64,000 nucleotides of DNA from Neisseriaceae bacterium. Lineage in GTDB: Bacteria > Pseudomonadota > Gammaproteobacteria > Burkholderiales > Neisseriaceae. The stretch covers positions 1-64,000 of the forward strand of contig JAGOQM010000003.1 of the NCBI GenBank assembly GCA_017991555.1, given 5' to 3'. Below, piece after piece: positions 44,104 through 52,569 of this stretch. The position numbers were made by a program, and so were the translations under genes. The stretch's first letter is position 1, and each line of letters opens with the position of its first letter. The notes below the pieces were generated by a model that was given only the letters and a program-made list of their open reading frames with translations, did not search any database and was not told where the DNA came from.

Positions 44104-45483
44104 ATGTATGACGAATATGCTTTAATGCTCGCACGCATCCAGTTTGCCTTTACCATTTCCTTCCACATCATTTTTCCGGCGATCACCATTGGTTTGGCCA
44201 GTTATTTGGTGATTTTGGAAGGCATGTGGTTAAAGTCAAAAAAACAGGTCTACCTCAACCTTTACGATTTCTGGCTTAAAGTGTTTGCGGTCAACTTCGG
44301 CATGGGCGTGGTGTCCGGCTTGGTCATGGCCTATCAATTTGGCACCAACTGGGCAGGTTTTTCAAACTTTGCCGGCTCCATCACTGGCCCCTTACTCACT
44401 TACGAAGTGTTGACCGCCTTCTTCTTAGAAGCCGGCTTCTTGGGCGTGATGATTTACGGCCGTCAAAAAGTGGGCCCAGGCCTGCATTTTTTCGCCACCA
44501 TCATGGTGGCCACCGGCACCATTATTTCCACCTTCTGGATTTTGGCCTCCAACAGCTGGATGCAAACCCCGCAAGGCATTGAAATCATCAATGGCCAAGT
44601 CATTCCCGTAGACTGGTTTGCCGTCATCTTTAACCCATCCTTCCCCTACCGCTTGGTGCACATGACCGTGGCCGCCTTTGTCGCCACTTCGTTCTTCGTG
44701 GCCGCTTCGGCTGCCTGGCACCTGCTGCGCGGCAACCGCACGCCCGAAGTCAAAAAAATGCTGTCGATGTCGATGTGGATGGCCTTAATCAGCGCCTGCA
44801 TCCAAGTGGTGGTGGGCGACCTGCATGGTTTGAACACCTTAAAGTATCAACCCGCTAAAATTGCCGCCATGGAAGGCCATTGGGAAAACGAAGGCGACAA
44901 AGCCACGCCGTTGATCCTGTTTGGCATTCCCGACAACGAAGCCGAGCGCACCAAATATAAAGTTGAAATCCCCGCCTTGGGCAGCCTGATTCTGACCCAC
45001 AGCTTGGACCAACAGGTGCCCGCCCTAAAAGACTTCCCTAAGGACGAGCGCCCCAATTCGTTCATCGTGTTCTGGACCTTCCGCATCATGGCGGGCCTAG
45101 GCTTTTTGATGGTGATCGCGGGCATTTGGAGCCTATGGTTACGTAAAAAAGACACCTTGTTCGACAACAAATATTTTTTACGCTTCATCTTACTGATGGG
45201 CCCCTCTGGCTTAATCGCGATTTTGGCCGGTTGGTTCACCACCGAAATCGGCCGTCAACCGTGGATTGTGTACGGCCTCATGAAAACCAAAGACGCCGTG
45301 ACGCTGCACCCTGTCGGCCACATGAGCCTGTCGCTGGCGCTGTTTGTGGTGTCCTACTTTTTACTGTTCGGCATCGGTATTTACTACATGTTGCAAATCG
45401 TGCGCAAAGGCCCGAATCAACACAGCGAACACCTGCCTTTTCAACCTCACAACCTATTTTCATCTAAAGATGAGGAGCGTTAA
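44104..45483 (+). CDS. cydA: Cytochrome bd oxidase subunit I, CIO type
   Basis: The 459-residue protein has nine or so membrane helices. His21 in FTISFHIIFPAITIG is the position of a heme b595 ligand. GDLHGLNTLKYQPAKIAAMEGHW forms the quinol-oxidising loop and GRQPW is conserved. The short Q-loop and total length (E. coli CydA is about 522) place it with cyanide-insensitive oxidases (CioA). It oxidises ubiquinol and reduces oxygen at the inner membrane without pumping protons. cydB follows after 2 bp and an FNR-type box lies upstream. Confidence 0.95.
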   Translation: MYDEYALMLARIQFAFTISFHIIFPAITIGLASYLVILEGMWLKSKKQVYLNLYDFWLKVFAVNFGMGVVSGLVMAYQFGTNWAGFSNFAGSITGPLLTYEVLTAFFLEAGFLGVMIYGRQKVGPGLHFFATIMVATGTIISTFWILASNSWMQTPQGIEIINGQVIPVDWFAVIFNPSFPYRLVHMTVAAFVATSFFVAASAAWHLLRGNRTPEVKKMLSMSMWMALISACIQVVVGDLHGLNTLKYQPAKIAAMEGHWENEGDKATPLILFGIPDNEAERTKYKVEIPALGSLILTHSLDQQVPALKDFPKDERPNSFIVFWTFRIMAGLGFLMVIAGIWSLWLRKKDTLFDNKYFLRFILLMGPSGLIAILAGWFTTEIGRQPWIVYGLMKTKDAVTLHPVGHMSLSLALFVVSYFLLFGIGIYYMLQIVRKGPNQHSEHLPFQPHNLFSSKDEER

Positions 45484-45485
45484 TC

Positions 45486-46505
45486 ATGAACTACGGTGGC
45501 ATTGATTTTACTTTGGTGTGGCTGGCCATTATTCTGTTTGGCCTAGCGATGTACGTCATCATGGATGGCTTTGACTTAGGCATCGGCATTCTGTTTCCCT
45601 TCTTTAAACACAAAGAAGACAAAGACGTGATGATGAACACCGTGGCCCCGGTTTGGGACGGCAACGAAACCTGGATGGTGCTGGGCGGGGCCGCCTTAAT
45701 GGGCGTATTCCCCGTGGCCTATTCAGTGATCCTGTCGGCGCTGTACCTGCCCCTCATCTTCATGCTGTTGGCGCTGATTTTCCGCGGCGTGGCGTTTGAG
45801 TTTCGCTTCAAGGCCGACGAGTCACACGTTAAATATTGGGATGCGTCGTTCTTCTTTGGCTCGCTCATCGCCACCTTTTTCCAAGGCGTGGTGCTGGGCG
45901 CCATCATTGAAGGCATGCCGGTGGTGGAACGCCAGTTTGCCGGCTCTTCCTTTGACTGGGTGGCCCCCTTCCCCTTGTTCTCAGGCCTCGGCCTGGTGGT
46001 GGCCTATGCCTTATTGGGCGCCACGTGGTTGCTGATCAAAACCGAAGGCGCGTTAGAAAAACAAATTCGTCGCTACAGCTATGTGTTAACCGCCTTATTC
46101 TTGTTGACCATTTTAATCATCAGCATTTGGACCCCGTTGGCTCACCCCACCATCGCCAGCCGCTGGTTCTCTGCCCCTAACTTTTACTTCTTGATGCCCA
46201 TTCCCTTCGTGGTGGCCTTAGTGGGCATGCTGTTGCTGTACGCGATCAAAATTCGCCACTCCCACTATCCGTTTTTTATGGTGTTGATTTTGATGCTGCT
46301 CGGCTTCTTGGGCCTGTTGGTCAGCCTGTGGCCCAACATCATTCCCTACGACGTCACCTTCTGGGAAGCCGCCGCACCGATTGAAAGCCAGGTCTTCATG
46401 CTGATTGGCACTTTGCTGATCTTGCCCGTCATCCTCATGTACACCGGCTGGAGCTACTACGTGTTCCGCGGCAAAGTAAAGCCGGGTGAAGGTGGGTACC
46501 ACTGA
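45486..46505 (+). CDS. cydB: Cytochrome bd oxidase subunit II, CIO type
   Basis: The 339-residue protein has eight predicted helices and CydB hallmarks near the N terminus (YVIMDGFDLGIGILFPF, VAPVWDGNETWMVLGGAALMGVFP). It completes the oxidase with CydA. The ATG lies two bases after the cydA stop. Its own stop shares a base with the start of a small downstream gene at 46505. Confidence 0.95.
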   Translation: MNYGGIDFTLVWLAIILFGLAMYVIMDGFDLGIGILFPFFKHKEDKDVMMNTVAPVWDGNETWMVLGGAALMGVFPVAYSVILSALYLPLIFMLLALIFRGVAFEFRFKADESHVKYWDASFFFGSLIATFFQGVVLGAIIEGMPVVERQFAGSSFDWVAPFPLFSGLGLVVAYALLGATWLLIKTEGALEKQIRRYSYVLTALFLLTILIISIWTPLAHPTIASRWFSAPNFYFLMPIPFVVALVGMLLLYAIKIRHSHYPFFMVLILMLLGFLGLLVSLWPNIIPYDVTFWEAAAPIESQVFMLIGTLLILPVILMYTGWSYYVFRGKVKPGEGGYH

Positions 46506-46669
46506 TGAACCCAACCGCGCCCCAAACCCACAACAAGCAACCAGTCAAATCGAGCTGGCTTAAAAAGCTCGGTTGGATGGCGTTGATTTGGCTAGGCAGC
46601 ATCGCCGCACTCAGCGTGGTGGCCTATTTCTTCCGTTACCTTATGGGGATGATTAACTTTACCAGTTAA
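46505..46669 (+). CDS. DUF2474/CydX-like small subunit of the bd oxidase (54 aa)
   Basis: An ATG overlapping the cydB TGA opens a 54-codon frame. The polar N terminus (MNPTAPQTHNKQPVKSS) is followed by WLKKLGWMALIWLGSIAALS and continues into one membrane helix ending RYLMGM. DUF2474 proteins have this W/K/LGW-helix form and sit behind cioAB, where they play the part CydX plays in E. coli, stabilising the hemes. Translational coupling and the following terminator support a real third subunit. Confidence 0.9.
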   Translation: MNPTAPQTHNKQPVKSSWLKKLGWMALIWLGSIAALSVVAYFFRYLMGMINFTS

Positions 46670-46704
46670 GCGCGCCCTACAGTTTTGCAGTTGGTTTCAT
46701 TTCC

Positions 46705-46749
46705 CCTCAATAACGCCTCGTGGATGGGTCGTTATTGAGGGTTTTTTTT
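46705..46749 (+). terminator. Terminator of the cyd operon
   Basis: CCTCAATAACG/CGTTATTGAGG forms an 11-bp stem with a 14-nt loop, followed by eight T. Confidence 0.9.
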
Positions 46750-46765
46750 GGGCGTATCAAACCGC

Positions 46766-46794
46766 TTGACTTATAGTTAGGCACCTAATAATAT
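46766..46794 (+). promoter_or_regulatory. MarR promoter with operator in the spacer
   Basis: TTGACT (46766-46771), a 17-bp spacer and TAATAT (46789-46794) form a strong promoter. The spacer contains the perfect palindrome TTAGG-CA-CCTAA (46777-46788), typical of MarR sites. Transcription should start at about 46801, next to the ATG at 46802. Confidence 0.78.
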
Positions 46795-46801
46795 GGCGCC
46801 T

Positions 46802-47299
46802 ATGAATACACTTGCGCAAAAATATCAGGCCCTACTGGCCCAGGCCGAAGCCCATCAACACCCAGACACCGAAGCCTTACGGCTGTGCTTTCAGCTTTTG
46901 TCGCTGGCCAATCAAATTGACCTCGACTGTGCTCAGCGCCTGGCCCCACACGCCCTATCTGAAGGCCGCTTTGTGGTGCTGTTCTTATTGGCCGCCGCGC
47001 CACAAGGCCTGTCGCCACACGCCATTGCCACTCAGGCTGGCATTACTCGGGCCACGGTCACCGGCCTCTTGGATGGCCTCGAAAAAGAAGGGCTGCTGCA
47101 ACGCCTGCCCTCGGCCCATGATCGGCGCAGCCTCATCATCGAACTCACGCCTAAAGGCCAAAGCCTCAGCCAACAGGTTTTTACCGAGCACACGCATTGG
47201 ATGGGCCATTTATTTCAGCCCCTTAATCCGACAGAACGCCAACAGCTACACGCACTGTTGCACAAAGTCAGCGCCAGCCTAGGCCAGCGCACCCCTTAA
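46802..47299 (+). CDS. MarR-family transcriptional regulator
   Basis: The 165-residue product has the winged helix seen in ALSEGRFVVLFLLAAAPQGLSPHAIATQAGITRATVTGLLDGLEKEGLLQRL-type order (about residues 45-95) and DDR-wing-like HDRRSLIIELT. An in-frame ATG at 46793 lies within the predicted -10 element, so the start at 46802 is preferred. That leaves almost no leader and no ribosome site. It probably represses itself and the following small gene. Confidence 0.88.
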   Translation: MNTLAQKYQALLAQAEAHQHPDTEALRLCFQLLSLANQIDLDCAQRLAPHALSEGRFVVLFLLAAAPQGLSPHAIATQAGITRATVTGLLDGLEKEGLLQRLPSAHDRRSLIIELTPKGQSLSQQVFTEHTHWMGHLFQPLNPTERQQLHALLHKVSASLGQRTP

Positions 47300-47321
47300 C
47301 TTCATCCGCCATAGGACCATC

Positions 47322-47696
47322 ATGACCCATTACTTAATCGAACTGTACACCCCAAAAACCAGCTGGCTAAATCTGGCCGAGCCCGCCAAGCAAGCCTATT
47401 TAGACCAGGTCAAACAAGGCATGGCCGCCCTAAGCGACCTCGGCGTGCAAATATTGGCTCTGGCGCCGGCCCAGGCCAACCCTCAGCCACAATACGACAG
47501 CCCCCATCGCTACGTCGGCATTTGGGCCTTCCCCAGCCCTGAGGTCCGTCAAGCCTTGCTGCACGGCATTGCCGCCACCGGCTGGTACGACTATTTCGAC
47601 CACGTCAACGCCAGCGTCGACGGTGGCGATTTACCCAGCCATTTAACCGATTTATTCAACGACCGCTCAAGCCCAGCACAAACTGCTTCGGCGTGA
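47322..47696 (+). CDS. Conserved-type hypothetical protein (124 aa)
   Basis: The compact soluble protein lacks a signal. Aromatic-rich strands (HYLIELYTPKTSWL, RYVGIWAFPSPEVRQALLHGI, GWYDYFDHVNASVDG) suggest a ferredoxin-like or dimeric alpha/beta-barrel fold, as in YCII-like or DUF6616-like proteins. It follows the MarR gene after 22 bp and is probably co-transcribed. Its end overlaps the convergent AraC gene by about 40 bp. Function is unknown. Confidence 0.75.
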   Translation: MTHYLIELYTPKTSWLNLAEPAKQAYLDQVKQGMAALSDLGVQILALAPAQANPQPQYDSPHRYVGIWAFPSPEVRQALLHGIAATGWYDYFDHVNASVDGGDLPSHLTDLFNDRSSPAQTASA

Positions 47697-48459
47697 CCCC
47701 AAGCTGACGTTTAAAAAAGGCAATGAAGGCGCTGTCGCTGGCAAAGGCCAGCTGCTGCGCCACCGTACTGACGCTTTGGGCCTCGGCTAAGGCCTCAATC
47801 GCACGCTGTAAGCGCCATTGCTGTACCCATTGCTGGTAGCTCAGGCCGGTGTCGCGCTGAAACACGCGGGTTAAGGTTTTGCTGTGCAAATGGGTTTCTT
47901 CGGCCAAAACCGTCAGGCTGGGCAACACCCAACCCGCGTCATAACGCGCCAAGGCCTGTTGCACGCGCGGATGCTGGGGCCAGCTCAGCTGACCGTCCAA
48001 CACCTTGGCCGCCGCCAGTTCGTCGACCCAAACCTGGAGTAAATGCTGCGCCGCCGGCTGACCCCAATCAAAATCAAAGTCGGCCAGCGCCATGCGCTCT
48101 ATCATCGCCTGCAATAAAGGATTCACCGCAAACACCAAGGCACGCTCGGGCAGCGCCAGCAGGCCGCGCGCTGGCAACACCTCCGGCATGACATACAAAG
48201 ACCGATAGGCTACGGCCCCACGCAGCTGCACCCGATGCGGCACCCCAGCGGGAATCCACGCCGCGCGCGTGGGCGGCAGCGTCAACCACTGATGATCCAG
48301 CGTCACGCTCATGCAGCCCGAAGCGGCAAACAAGAGCTGATCACGGGCGTGCTGATGCACCAAAGAATCGTGCAGCGGCCCTAAGTCAGACGCAATGCCC
48401 ACCACGGGCGCATCGTGCGCCAAAACGTCGAAATCCGCATCTGCGGCAATATAGGCCAT
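47656..48459 (-). CDS. AraC-family regulator
   Basis: The 267-residue form starts at 48459, five bases after GGAGG; the longer frame to 48471 starts at a non-ATG codon. The N-terminal cupin segment HQHARDQLLFAASGCMSV and the C-terminal AraC helix-turn-helix (LTVLAEETHLHSKTLTRVFQRDTGLSYQQWVQQWRL) are clear. It diverges from a Bcr/CflA-type efflux gene, the standard layout for local regulation of that pump. Confidence 0.88.
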   Translation of the reverse strand: MAYIAADADFDVLAHDAPVVGIASDLGPLHDSLVHQHARDQLLFAASGCMSVTLDHQWLTLPPTRAAWIPAGVPHRVQLRGAVAYRSLYVMPEVLPARGLLALPERALVFAVNPLLQAMIERMALADFDFDWGQPAAQHLLQVWVDELAAAKVLDGQLSWPQHPRVQQALARYDAGWVLPSLTVLAEETHLHSKTLTRVFQRDTGLSYQQWVQQWRLQRAIEALAEAQSVSTVAQQLAFASDSAFIAFFKRQLGVTPKQFVLGLSGR

Positions 48460-48566
48460 GCATGCCTCCAATATGTCTGATTAATGCTGTATTTTGTCTT
48501 TATCCTTGTAATAAAACAATCCCCATCGCCCTACAATCGCGGTTTTACTTCATCAGGAACCGCGTT

Positions 48567-49715
48567 ATGCGCACGATTTGGCTGCCTCTGCCGCTGCTAT
48601 TATTATTGTTAATGGCCCCGCAGATTCTAGAAACCCTTTACAGTCCAGCCCTCACCGACATCAGCCACGCCTATGGCGTCAGCGCCACGGCAGCGGGCCA
48701 AACCCTGTCGATTTATTTTTTGGCCTTTGCCTTTGGCGTCTTATTCTGGGGCCGTTGCAGCGACCACATCGGTCGCCGCAAAGCCATGCTGGCTGGCCTC
48801 ATCGTCTATTTAGGGGGCGCCCTCTTGGCCTTGGCCAGCAGCCCACACTTTGAATGGTTGCTGGCGGCCCGCCTGCTTACCGCCTTTGGCGCCGCCGTGG
48901 GCTCAGTGGTGACCCAAATCATGCTGCGCGACGTCTTCCATGGCCCAGCCCTGGGCAAGCTCTTTGCCAGTATGGGCATGGCCTTGGCCCTCAGCCCCAT
49001 GATTGGCCTGGCCAGCGGCGGCTTTTTGGTTGAGTTGGGTTCGGTGACGGCAGTGTTTTTGGGCCAGCTCGGGCTGGCCTTGATTCTGTTACTGTGGGGC
49101 CTAAAGGCCTTACCCGAAACCCAACCCGAACAGGCTCAGGCGCACGCACTGCCTTTGAGCCAGGTGGCCAGCCGCATGCTGCGCGACCCCCACATTGCCT
49201 GCTCGGTGCTTTTGGTCAGCGGCTTCAACGTGATGGTTTTTGCCTATTTTGCTCTGGCCCCGTTTGCCTTCGCCCAGATGGGCCTAAGCCAGCAGCAGTT
49301 TGGCTATACGGGGGCGTTATTGGCCCTCGCCAGCCTAGCCGGCGCGGCCCTGAATCGACGTTTGTTGGCCCAGCAGGTGCCGGTACTCACCCAGATTTAC
49401 CTCGGCGCGGCCCTAACCTTGATCGCCGCCTTGCTGTTGCTGTGGCGCCCACACAGCCTGTGGCTGCTGCCCGCAGCCATGCTGGTCATGCTCGCCTTTG
49501 GCTTGGCCATCCCCAACATTTTAAGTCAGGCCTTGGTGCGCTATCGCGATGCCCTCGGCACCGCCAGCGCCCTCTTTGGTCTGGCCTATTATTTAGTCAT
49601 CGCCGCCGGCCTGCATCTGGCGGCCTTAGGCCAAAACCTAGGCTTAACCCTGCTGAGCTGCTCGCTGTTGGCGCTGCTGGCCTGCTTTGGGCTGGGCCGC
49701 AGTCAGGCCGTTTGA
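48567..49715 (+). CDS. Bcr/CflA-type MFS drug efflux transporter
   Basis: The 382-residue form starts at 48567 behind AGGAA; 35 upstream codons that remain open are rejected. Twelve helices are predicted. The MFS motif A is visible as GRCSDHIGRRKAMLAG, and the opening ILETLYSPALTDI plus TQIMLRDVFHG match the Bcr/CflA subfamily, which exports bicyclomycin, chloramphenicol and other compounds. The substrate here is unknown. The divergent AraC gene probably controls it. Confidence 0.87.
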   Translation: MRTIWLPLPLLLLLLMAPQILETLYSPALTDISHAYGVSATAAGQTLSIYFLAFAFGVLFWGRCSDHIGRRKAMLAGLIVYLGGALLALASSPHFEWLLAARLLTAFGAAVGSVVTQIMLRDVFHGPALGKLFASMGMALALSPMIGLASGGFLVELGSVTAVFLGQLGLALILLLWGLKALPETQPEQAQAHALPLSQVASRMLRDPHIACSVLLVSGFNVMVFAYFALAPFAFAQMGLSQQQFGYTGALLALASLAGAALNRRLLAQQVPVLTQIYLGAALTLIAALLLLWRPHSLWLLPAAMLVMLAFGLAIPNILSQALVRYRDALGTASALFGLAYYLVIAAGLHLAALGQNLGLTLLSCSLLALLACFGLGRSQAV

Positions 49716-49744
49716 TTTAAGGGCAAGCAGCCACATGAGCGGCC

Positions 49745-49875
49745 GCATCAAGGCCGTGGGTAGGCTGCGCTTTACCCAGCCTACCGCCGCTGGTTGTCTA
49801 ACAGTCACTAAAAGCATCAGTGGCTTCGTCGGGTGGGTCGTGACCCACGTGGCCTTTGCTTTGAATGAACCAAAG
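49745..49875. repeat. Interspersed repeat, family B (second copy)
   Basis: GTGGGTAGGCTGCGCTTTAC (from 49756) and the perfect palindrome GTGGGTC-GT-GACCCAC (49833-49848), followed by GTGGCCTTTG, repeat the motifs found at 41826-41925. It is non-coding and lies between convergent genes. Confidence 0.6.
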
Positions 49876-49898
49876 CCAAAACTAGGGCGCATTCATGC

Positions 49899-51155
49899 TT
49901 AAGCACACACCAATAGGTCTTCAAAGCGCGTGGTGAAGCACGGGCTTAAATGTGCCTGCTGCATGAACCACTCATCGCTGAGCAGCTCGCTGCCCAAGCG
50001 CACGCTGCCTCTGCCATAATGCTGGCGTACTGCGTCCAACACCCCCATAATGGCCTCGCTCTTTTGAGCGCAGGGCGCCGTCCATAAATCTGCCTGCACC
50101 CCCTGTGTGCCAGAGCTTAAGCCTGCTAACGCGATCCCGCATTTTTTATAACGCCGCCCCCTCCGATAGGCCTTTTTTAACAGCGTTTGGGCCTGCTGGT
50201 TCAGTAATAAGGTGTCGGCACTAGGCTGCACCAAGGCCACGCTTTCGTAGGCCTGATGCCGCTCTTCGCCATAGCGGTTGCCGTATAAAAACAGGTGCAA
50301 CAGCTGCGCCTGACTGCCCTGCGCCCGCAGCAGGCCGGCGGCTTCGCTGACGTGGTGGCTAATAGCCGCCTGCAAAGGCGCCAGCTCGGTTAAGTCATGA
50401 GCAAAGCTGCGGCTGCGCAAAATCTGTTGCCGTGGCTCATCCCCCACCATGCCTTCGCAGGCCACCCCCTGTAGCTCCCGCTGCACCCGCTCCACCACCA
50501 CGCCATAACGCTGGCGTAAGGTGGCGGTGTCGGCCTGATGCACGTCCCAGGCCGTTACTATGCCTTGCTCTGCCAGCTGCCGCCCTAGGCGACGACCGAT
50601 GCCCCAAACCGTGGTGGCTGGCTCGCTTTGCAAAGCACGCCTGCGCACGGCTTCTGACCAATCGCCCCACACCACCACGCCCTCAAAATAACGACCATGT
50701 TTTTTGGCCAGGTGATTGCAAAACTTGGCCAAGGTTTTGGTCGGCGCAATGCCCACGCAGGTGGGCAAGCCTAGCCACTGCGCCACCCGTTGCCGTATCG
50801 CCACGCCTTGCGCCCGCAGCTGCGGCAGGCCGCTTAAGTCGGCAAAACATTCATCAATGCTGTACACCTCGATCGCCGGCGCCAGCGACTGAATGGTGGT
50901 CATCATGCGGCGCGACATGTCGGCATACAGCTCATAATTGCTGGAGAACACCGTCAGCTGGCCCGAGCGCACCAGATGCGCCACCTTAAAATACGGCACC
51001 GCCATCGCCACGCCCAAATCTTTGGCCTCTTGGCTACGCGCCACCACGCAGCCATCGTTATTCGACAGCACCACCACTGGCTTGTGTTTTAAATCGGGCC
51101 GGAACACCCGCTCACAGGAAGCATAAAAACAGTTGCCATCAACTAGGGCATACAT
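49899..51155 (-). CDS. umuC: Translesion DNA polymerase V catalytic subunit UmuC
   Basis: The 418-residue Y-family polymerase has the catalytic carboxylates in ALVDGNCFYASCE (Asp6) and YSIDECFADLSG (Asp101, Glu102). The CVGIAPTKTLAKFCNHLAKK fingers-palm stretch and a helix-hairpin-helix region (TTVWGIGRRLGRQLAEQGI) are also clear. It copies past DNA lesions with UmuD'. Its start overlaps the umuD stop by one base (TGATG), giving translational coupling. Confidence 0.95.
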   Translation of the reverse strand: MYALVDGNCFYASCERVFRPDLKHKPVVVLSNNDGCVVARSQEAKDLGVAMAVPYFKVAHLVRSGQLTVFSSNYELYADMSRRMMTTIQSLAPAIEVYSIDECFADLSGLPQLRAQGVAIRQRVAQWLGLPTCVGIAPTKTLAKFCNHLAKKHGRYFEGVVVWGDWSEAVRRRALQSEPATTVWGIGRRLGRQLAEQGIVTAWDVHQADTATLRQRYGVVVERVQRELQGVACEGMVGDEPRQQILRSRSFAHDLTELAPLQAAISHHVSEAAGLLRAQGSQAQLLHLFLYGNRYGEERHQAYESVALVQPSADTLLLNQQAQTLLKKAYRRGRRYKKCGIALAGLSSGTQGVQADLWTAPCAQKSEAIMGVLDAVRQHYGRGSVRLGSELLSDEWFMQQAHLSPCFTTRFEDLLVCA

Positions 51156-51748
51156 CAGCGCTTACCGTGGCGAACGTCTTTGATCACAAACGTCACCACC
51201 CCCACAATGTGCCACACGTCTTCTGGCCCGGGGCGAAACACCGGATAGGCTTCGGCCTCATTCTCCGCCTGCAGCTCGACCAAACCCGGTCGCTGATGCA
51301 GGCGCTTGATGGTAAATTCATTGCCCATGTCGGCCATCACAATGTCTTTGTGCTTGGGCGTTTTGGCGCGGTCGATCACCAATAGGTCGTTCACGTCGAT
51401 GCCGGCGTCCAGCATCGACACCCCGCCGGCGCGCACCGCAAACGTAGCCGCTGGGTTGCTGATTAAATACTGATTAAAATCCAAATAGTCGGCAATATAA
51501 GGCTCTGCCGGTGAAGGAAACCCCGCCGGCACCTTATTCAAGGCCACCGGAATGGCGGCTTCATTGGCCGCTTCGGCAACACGCATGGCCTCGTCGGGCA
51601 AACGCTGGGGTGGCTGCGCCGCGATCAGGGCGTCGATGGCACCCACCAGCGCCTGCGGCACCCGCTTCACCACGGTCGCGCGGGCACTGCCATACTTGGG
51701 CTTACGCCCTGCTCCTGGCCGTTGACCGCCGTGTGCTGATTGACTCAT
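51155..51748 (-). CDS. umuD: UmuD-type S24 peptidase with N-terminal DNA-binding-like extension
   Basis: At 197 residues it is about 50 longer than E. coli UmuD. The core fits exactly: the autocleavage bond at Ala75-Gly76 in AGFPSPA (Cys-Gly in E. coli), Ser111 35 residues after the Gly, and Lys148 37 residues later. The extra N terminus starts with GGQRPGAGRKPKYG and then VKRVPQALVGAIDALI, a basic ribbon-helix-helix-like pattern. Acinetobacter UmuDAb is a precedent for a long UmuD that also represses SOS genes. An inverted repeat overlaps its -10 region. Confidence 0.92.
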   Translation of the reverse strand: MSQSAHGGQRPGAGRKPKYGSARATVVKRVPQALVGAIDALIAAQPPQRLPDEAMRVAEAANEAAIPVALNKVPAGFPSPAEPYIADYLDFNQYLISNPAATFAVRAGGVSMLDAGIDVNDLLVIDRAKTPKHKDIVMADMGNEFTIKRLHQRPGLVELQAENEAEAYPVFRPGPEDVWHIVGVVTFVIKDVRHGKR

Positions 51749-51756
51749 ACGCCCTC

Positions 51757-51787
51757 ATCTTGATTAAGTTACAAAATCAAGATTATA
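51757..51787 (-). promoter_or_regulatory. umuDC promoter -10 with overlapping inverted repeat
   Basis: ATCTTGATT (51757-51765) and AATCAAGAT (51775-51783) form a perfect 9-bp inverted repeat with a 9-bp centre, starting 8 bp before umuD. It overlaps TATAAT (51787-51782, minus strand). The E. coli LexA box CTGT-N8-ACAG is absent. It is a likely operator for an SOS repressor, perhaps UmuD itself. Confidence 0.65.
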
Positions 51788-51799
51788 CTATGGTTTTGT

Positions 51800-52445
51800 G
51801 AATACCAAATTATTTAAACTCACCACTTTCCCCCTAGGTGAAGTACCGATTTCCCGCTAAAGCCGCCGAGTTGGGTTCTATCGGGCCGGATGAAGCTAGC
51901 AAATCGTTTGTGGCTGCCGACCACGTTTTTATAGAAGGCAGAGCACTCTTGCTAGCGCCGGCTCGATGGGTTCCAGCGAGGGTACCCGCTAGGGCGGATT
52001 GTCGGGTGGCCTTTTCTTTGCATACTTTCTTTTGGCCACGCAAAAGAAAGTATGTCGCCCTACAGGGCGAAACCCAACGACGGATCAATAGCGATGTTGC
52101 CGAAGCATGAATGATTTTGAAAGGCTGATTCTAGTCAGGCATGACTTAAATTTAGGCGTTTTATTTCGCCGAAGGCGACGTCATTTCTTTTGAATGGCCA
52201 AAAGAAACGAAGCAAAGAAAACGCCACCCTGGTCCCCGGTCACTGCGTGACTGCCCTCAGCAGAACCTATTGAGCCAGCGCAGGCAAGAGTGCTCGCCCT
52301 TCTATAAAAGCGTGGTCGGGCGCCACAAGCTGTTTGCCTGCTTCATCTGGCTCAATAGAACCTACTTCGGCGGCTCTACGGGACGGTACTTCACCTAAAG
52401 GAGACGCCGTCAGAGGATCGGCAAAATTGAGACGCATCTTAATTA
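51800..52445. repeat. Large palindromic interspersed repeat, family A (two inverted arms)
   Basis: Two arms of about 270 bp (51813-52085 and 52150-52440) are inverted copies of each other at roughly 80 percent by eye. Paired blocks include TAGGTGAAGTACC/GGTACTTCACCTA and TTTTATAGAAG/CTTCTATAAAA. CTTTTGGCCA-type blocks near 52030 and 52195 and GTCGCC blocks around TTCGGCG also match. There is no transposase and no plausible reading frame. The outer ends match the element at 41547-41790. Confidence 0.8.
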
Positions 52446-52521
52446 CACACAAAACCATGGTTATGAATCATAAAACCATTGAAACCGCCTCCTGGCGCAC
52501 CGAAGCACTGTCGGCAGACGC

Positions 52522-52551
52522 AAAAAAGGCCAGCAATCGCTGGCCTTTTTT
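52522..52551. terminator. Terminator of the flavoprotein-cytochrome operon (bidirectional shape)
   Basis: AAAAAAGGCCAGC pairs with GCTGGCCTTTTTT around AATC, a 13-bp stem flanked by A- and T-runs, 19 bp beyond the cytochrome gene stop. Confidence 0.93.
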
Positions 52552-52569
52552 CATACATGCAATGTCATC

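Noticed and set aside
46793..46801. MarR start at 46793
   Set aside because: That ATG lies inside the predicted -10 element TAATAT.
51749..51812. Canonical LexA box CTGT-N8-ACAG before umuDC
   Set aside because: Not present; only a different inverted repeat was found.
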